6,702 bases of DNA from contig NYVS01000061.1 in NCBI GenBank assembly GCA_002684755.1, forward strand, positions 38,678 to 45,379. The letters are read 5' to 3'. The stretch comes from Phycisphaerae bacterium. GTDB lineage: Bacteria > Planctomycetota > Phycisphaerae > Phycisphaerales > SM1A02. Every line of letters starts with the position of its first letter. Positions within the stretch are counted from its first letter, which is position 1. This document shows positions 3,761 through 6,702 of this stretch, one piece after another. Under the pieces are notes generated by a model. It saw only the letters and a program-made list of their open reading frames with translations, ran no database searches and was not told the origin of the DNA. A program made the translations under genes and the position numbers.

Positions 3761-6702
3761 ATGACCCGATCTCTCGCCCTGCTGACCGCCGCCGCCGCCA
3801 CCAGTGCCGCGTCCGCCGGTCTCGCCGACGTTCGGATGAGTGAGTTCCGAATCGCCCAGCCAGGCCTCGACGTCGACCAGTACGTCGAGTTCGTCGGCGA
3901 ACCCGGCGCTTCGCTCGACGGCCTGCAGTTCGTCGTCGTCGGCGACCTGGAAGGCGCCTTCCCACCAGACCAGAACGGTGGCGTCGAAATCGTCGTGGAT
4001 CTTTCGGGGGTCATTCCCGCCGACGGCATCTTCCTCCTCGCCTCACCGACCTATTCCCTCGGCGGCGCGGACCAGACCGCCGATCTCGACTTCGAGTCGG
4101 GAGAGAACCTCACGTTCTTCCTCGCCGACGGGTACACCGGCACGGTGGGCGACACCGTCGATTCGAATGCCGACGGCGTGCTCGACAAGGGCGCGATCTC
4201 GGTCGTCGACTCGCTCGCCGTGCTCGCCGACCAGAATCCCGACGGATTCGGTTCGGAGTTCTACTACAGCGACACCACCATCGGCCCCATCGCCGGCTTC
4301 CCCCCGCTCCACGGATGGCGCTGCAGCGACACGCTCGTCTGGCGTCCCGGTTCGGACGCGGTCGGCGGTGACAACGAAACACCCGGACTCCCCAACGCGA
4401 CCTGCGACGGCGGTGGCGGCGGTGGTCCGGACGGTCTGATCCTGAACGAACTCCGGATCGACCACTCCGGTGCCGACAACGACGAGTTCTTCGAGCTCAA
4501 GGGCGATCCGAACGCCTCCCTCGACGGGTACGCGGTCATCGCGATCGGCGACGGCGCGGTCGGCAGCGGTGCGATCGAGAGCATCTCGCTCCTCGACGGC
4601 TACCAGCTCAACGCCGAGGGCTACTTCGTCGGCGCGAAGAGCACCTTCACCCTCGGGATCCCCGACGGGATCTTCGACGACCTGCAGTTCGAGAACAGCG
4701 ACACCGTCACCATCTTCCTCGTGTTGAACTTCACGGGTGAACTCGGCGGCGACATCGACGTCGACGACGACGGCGTGATCGACTCGTTCTTCTGGGACGA
4801 GATCCAGGACGGCGTGACCATCCTCGAGACCTGCGAGGAACCCCCCACCACCACGGAATGGGGCTACGCCGCGGTCGTGGTGCCCCCGGACGGCATCTAC
4901 GCGGCCGGCGGCATCTTCCGATGCGAGCCGAGCGGCGACTGGACGGTCGGTGGCTTCTCCTTCGGCGACTACTCCCAGGAGCACACGCCCGGCACGATCA
5001 ACATCGAGTGTGATTCGATCGGCTGTGGCGGCCTCGCCCGAAGCTGCTTCGAGGCCCAGGACGGTCCCGGCTGCAGCGACATCGTGATCTGCGAGCTGGT
5101 GTGCGAAGCGGACAGCGCCTGCTGCTCCGCCGAATGGGACACCAACTGCGCCAGCCTCGCGACCGCCTACCTCGCCGACGGCGATCCGCCGGCGGTCGCG
5201 ATCAACGAGTTCCGAACCAAGCAGCCCGGTGGCGATGACGACGAGTACGTCGAGATCATCGGCGATCCGGGTGAGAGCCTCGACGGCTTGAGCGTGGTGT
5301 TCATCGGTTCCGACGGCTGCGAGCCCAACGGGGTCGTGGTCCACCAGTACAACCTCATCGGGCAGACCATCCCCGGCAGCGGCTACTTCGTGATGGGTGA
5401 CCCCACCCTGAGCCTCGGAACCGGCTCGCCGGACTACCCGATCGACATCGAGCTCATCGACGGTGGCAACCTCACCGCCGCCCTCGTCTGGAACTTCGTC
5501 GGCGCCCGCGGCGGCGACCTCGACATCGACAACGACTGCACCCTCGACTCCACGCCGTGGGATGCGACCGTCGGCGACGTGGTCGCGATGTTCGGCGACT
5601 CCAGCGAGAACTGCATCTACCTGAACGCGATCGAGGTCGGCCCCGACGCGATCTACACGCCCGCCCACGTCTACAAGTGCGCGAGCGGTGAATGGGACTT
5701 CGGCGCCTTCGATCCGTCGCTCGGCGTCGACACGCCGGGACTCGCGAATCTCGAGTGCGGCGCTCCGCCGGCACTCTGCGGCGACCCCGCTTCGGGCGAC
5801 TGCTTCGAAGTCGGTTCCCCCGGCTGCGACGACGAGATCTGCTGTGACCTGGTCACCAGCCTCGATCCCTTCTGTGCGACCGATTCGTGGGACGAGACCT
5901 GCGTCTCCCATGCGTTGAACATGTGTCTCCCCCTCGGAAACGCACCGGACCTCCGCATCGCGGAGATCCGGATCGATCAGCCCGGTGCCGACGTCGACGA
6001 GTTCATCGAGATTCGTGGCGAGCCCGGAACCGCGCTCGACGGCGTCTCCGTGCTGGTGATCGGCGACGGTGGGGGCGGCTGCGGCAGCCTGGAAGTGGCC
6101 GTGCCCCTCGGTGGCGTGACCATCTCCGGAAACGGCACCGCCCTGGTGTCCACCGATTCGTTCACCCTCGCTTCGCTCGAAACCGTGCGTCGCTTCGCCT
6201 TCGAGAACAGCGACAACCTCACCTTCCTGCTGGTGTTCGGTTTCGTCGGCGAGTCGGGCATGGATCTCGACACCGACGATGACAGCGAACTCGACGTCAC
6301 GCCGTGGGAATCGATCATCGACTCCGTGAGCCTCGTCGAGACCCCTGACGAGGGCGACTGCTACTACAGCCCGGTTCAGATCGGTCCCGACGTGGACATC
6401 GACGACAACGCCTTCGTCCCCGCCCAGGTCTGGGCGTGTGACGACTCCGGCGTCTGGAACATCGGCACCTTCGATCCGGCGAGCACCGAGCCGCCCGCCG
6501 CGGACACCCCCGGCGTCGTCAACGCCGATTGTGGTGGCGGTGACGATTGCCCCGGCGACTTCAACAGCGACGGTGAAGTCAACGGATCGGACTTCGGATT
6601 CCTGCTGGCGGCGTGGGGCCCGTGCCCCGGTTGCCCCGAGGACCTGAACGGTGACGGCGAAGTCAGCGGTGCCGACGTCGGACTCCTTCTTTCGGTGTGG
6701 GG
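3761..6702 (+). CDS. Secreted four-repeat lamin-tail-like protein with GC-type dockerin (cut by right edge)
   Basis: The frame runs without a stop for 980 complete codons to the window end. Residues 1-19 are a signal peptide (MTRSLALLTAAAATSAASA, cleavage after ASA or slightly later after GLA), so the protein is exported. Order of parts: lamin-tail-like units at 24-215, 226-417, 479-666 and 731-924; a Gly linker (216-225) between units 1 and 2; Cys-rich modules at 422-471 and 673-722; and a double dockerin-like end from C930. Each unit opens with an (N/S/A)E(F/L/I)R...PG.D.D(Q/E) strand and a LDG turn, carries an Asp loop, and ends C...W...TPG..N..C. The protein is very rich in Asp and Glu and poor in Lys. 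No catalytic motif of a known enzyme is visible; a role in adhesion, matrix or surface display is inferred from architecture only. The dockerin usually ends such proteins, so the stop is probably only a few codons beyond the edge. Confidence 0.9.
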   Translation, partial: MTRSLALLTAAAATSAASAGLADVRMSEFRIAQPGLDVDQYVEFVGEPGASLDGLQFVVVGDLEGAFPPDQNGGVEIVVDLSGVIPADGIFLLASPTYSLGGADQTADLDFESGENLTFFLADGYTGTVGDTVDSNADGVLDKGAISVVDSLAVLADQNPDGFGSEFYYSDTTIGPIAGFPPLHGWRCSDTLVWRPGSDAVGGDNETPGLPNATCDGGGGGGPDGLILNELRIDHSGADNDEFFELKGDPNASLDGYAVIAIGDGAVGSGAIESISLLDGYQLNAEGYFVGAKSTFTLGIPDGIFDDLQFENSDTVTIFLVLNFTGELGGDIDVDDDGVIDSFFWDEIQDGVTILETCEEPPTTTEWGYAAVVVPPDGIYAAGGIFRCEPSGDWTVGGFSFGDYSQEHTPGTINIECDSIGCGGLARSCFEAQDGPGCSDIVICELVCEADSACCSAEWDTNCASLATAYLADGDPPAVAINEFRTKQPGGDDDEYVEIIGDPGESLDGLSVVFIGSDGCEPNGVVVHQYNLIGQTIPGSGYFVMGDPTLSLGTGSPDYPIDIELIDGGNLTAALVWNFVGARGGDLDIDNDCTLDSTPWDATVGDVVAMFGDSSENCIYLNAIEVGPDAIYTPAHVYKCASGEWDFGAFDPSLGVDTPGLANLECGAPPALCGDPASGDCFEVGSPGCDDEICCDLVTSLDPFCATDSWDETCVSHALNMCLPLGNAPDLRIAEIRIDQPGADVDEFIEIRGEPGTALDGVSVLVIGDGGGGCGSLEVAVPLGGVTISGNGTALVSTDSFTLASLETVRRFAFENSDNLTFLLVFGFVGESGMDLDTDDDSELDVTPWESIIDSVSLVETPDEGDCYYSPVQIGPDVDIDDNAFVPAQVWACDDSGVWNIGTFDPASTEPPAADTPGVVNADCGGGDDCPGDFNSDGEVNGSDFGFLLAAWGPCPGCPEDLNGDGEVSGADVGLLLSVW
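3830..4405 (+). repeat. Lamin-tail-like unit 1 (residues 24-215)
   Basis: Opens VRMSEFRIAQPGLDVDQYVEF and holds GASLDGLQFVVVGD, the beta-sandwich start typical of lamin-tail-like domains (PF00932-like). The Asp loop is DSNADGVLD (134-142). A terminal Cys pair (C188, C215) brackets the closing W...TPGLPN stretch. It is the only unit lacking the extra Cys just before the closing section, and it is followed by a poly-Gly linker in place of a Cys module. Confidence 0.75.
4436..5011 (+). repeat. Lamin-tail-like unit 2 (residues 226-417)
   Basis: Opens LILNELRIDHSGADNDEFFE and ASLDGYAVIAIGDG. QFENSDTVTIFLVLNFTGE matches the corresponding strand of unit 4 (AFENSDNLTFLLVF). The Asp loop is DIDVDDDGVID (331-341). 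It closes with C388, W and TPGTIN to C417. Confidence 0.75.
5024..5173 (+). repeat. Cys-rich module 1 (residues 422-471)
   Basis: Nine cysteines in about 40 residues, with CFEAQDGPGC, CELVCEADSACC and WDTNC. It sits between lamin-tail-like units 2 and 3. The pattern C..CFE..PGC...C.LV...D..C....WD..C is repeated in module 2. I recall similar Cys-rich stretches in secreted planctomycete proteins but know no assigned function; multiple disulfides are likely. Confidence 0.7.
5195..5758 (+). repeat. Lamin-tail-like unit 3 (residues 479-666)
   Basis: Opens VAINEFRTKQPGGDDDEYVE and ESLDGLSVVFIGSDG. The Asp loop reads DIDNDCTLD (588-596), where the usual Gly after the third Asp is Cys593. It closes with C640, EWDFGAFDP and TPGLAN to C666. 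It is flanked on both sides by Cys-rich modules. Confidence 0.75.
5777..5926 (+). repeat. Cys-rich module 2 (residues 673-722)
   Basis: Second copy of the module: CFEVGSPGC, EICCDLV, DPFC and WDETC align with module 1 in order and spacing, ending NMC (722). It lies between lamin-tail-like units 3 and 4. Eight cysteines are present; some positions have shifted relative to module 1, so the disulfide pattern need not be identical. Confidence 0.7.
5951..6532 (+). repeat. Lamin-tail-like unit 4 (residues 731-924)
   Basis: Opens LRIAEIRIDQPGADVDEFIE and TALDGVSVLVIGDG. The Asp loop is DLDTDDDSELD (835-845) with Ser in place of Gly. It closes with C893, WNIGTFDP and TPGVVN to C924, then a short Gly/Asp linker into the dockerin. 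Confidence 0.75.
6548..6702 (+). other. GC-type dockerin-like domain (residues 930 to edge)
   Basis: Two calcium-loop repeats: DFNSDGEVNGSD (933-944) followed by FGFLLAAWG, then GPCPGCPE, then DLNGDGEVSGAD (961-972) followed by VGLLLSVWG. This is the C-terminal double repeat with Gly-Cys linker that NCBI family naming calls the GC-type dockerin, typical of secreted Phycisphaerae proteins. In clostridia dockerins bind cohesins; whether that holds for this type is not established to my knowledge. The window ends within the last Gly codon. Confidence 0.85.

Noticed and set aside
3534..4029. Arg/Ser-rich minus-strand frames in the spacer and start of the secreted-protein gene
   Set aside because: They overlap the signal peptide and first lamin-tail-like unit on the other strand, have no ribosome site and show no domain.
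4043..5911. Very long open frame (622 codons) on the minus strand
   Set aside because: It is exactly antisense to the large secreted protein, whose Asp/Gly/Val/Ile-rich codons with C or G in third position avoid stops on the opposite strand. The translation is Val/Asp/Arg-rich and has no recognisable domain.
3830..6532. DNA-level tandem repeat or CRISPR-like array
   Set aside because: The repetition is at protein level with units of about 190 residues; the nucleotide copies are diverged and there are no short identical repeats with regular spacers.

Overview
This high-GC window looks like chromosomal DNA from a planctomycete, most likely class Phycisphaerae. The main reasons are the 3' gene, which ends in a double 'GC-type' dockerin with LNGDGEVSGAD-like calcium loops and Trp-Gly ends, carries Cys-rich spacer modules and lamin-tail-like repeats of the kind I associate with secreted Phycisphaerae proteins, and a Minf_1886-family gene of a type known mainly from Planctomycetes and Verrucomicrobia. 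The taxonomic call is an inference from protein style, not from a marker gene.

Layout. The left part (1-2429) is a minus-strand run of three tightly packed genes, read right to left: a zinc-type amidohydrolase/deaminase (1068-2429), a small Minf_1886-family protein of unknown function (613-1071, overlapping the previous gene by 4 bases, GTGA) and the N-terminal part of an AI-2E-family membrane transporter (603 to the left edge). A 141-base divergent intergenic region (2430-2570) separates this operon from two plus-strand genes. The first is an OmpA/MotB-like lipoprotein (2571-3416), followed by a strong 12-bp hairpin that probably terminates it. A 344-base non-coding stretch (3417-3760) holds that terminator, a possible promoter and a possibly structured leader. 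The second plus-strand gene (3761 to the right edge) encodes a secreted, very acidic multidomain protein of at least 980 residues, open at the right end.

How they fit together. The minus-strand genes are probably co-transcribed and translationally coupled, but no shared pathway is evident. The OmpA-like lipoprotein probably ties the outer membrane to peptidoglycan. The large secreted protein has a signal peptide, four lamin-tail-like units each with a calcium-type Asp loop, two Cys-rich modules set between units 2/3 and 3/4, and the dockerin end. It is most simply an exported or surface protein; its ligand is unknown. I see no mobile element, CRISPR array, rRNA or canonical tRNA. No complete new system is demonstrated; the most unusual item is the architecture of the large secreted protein.
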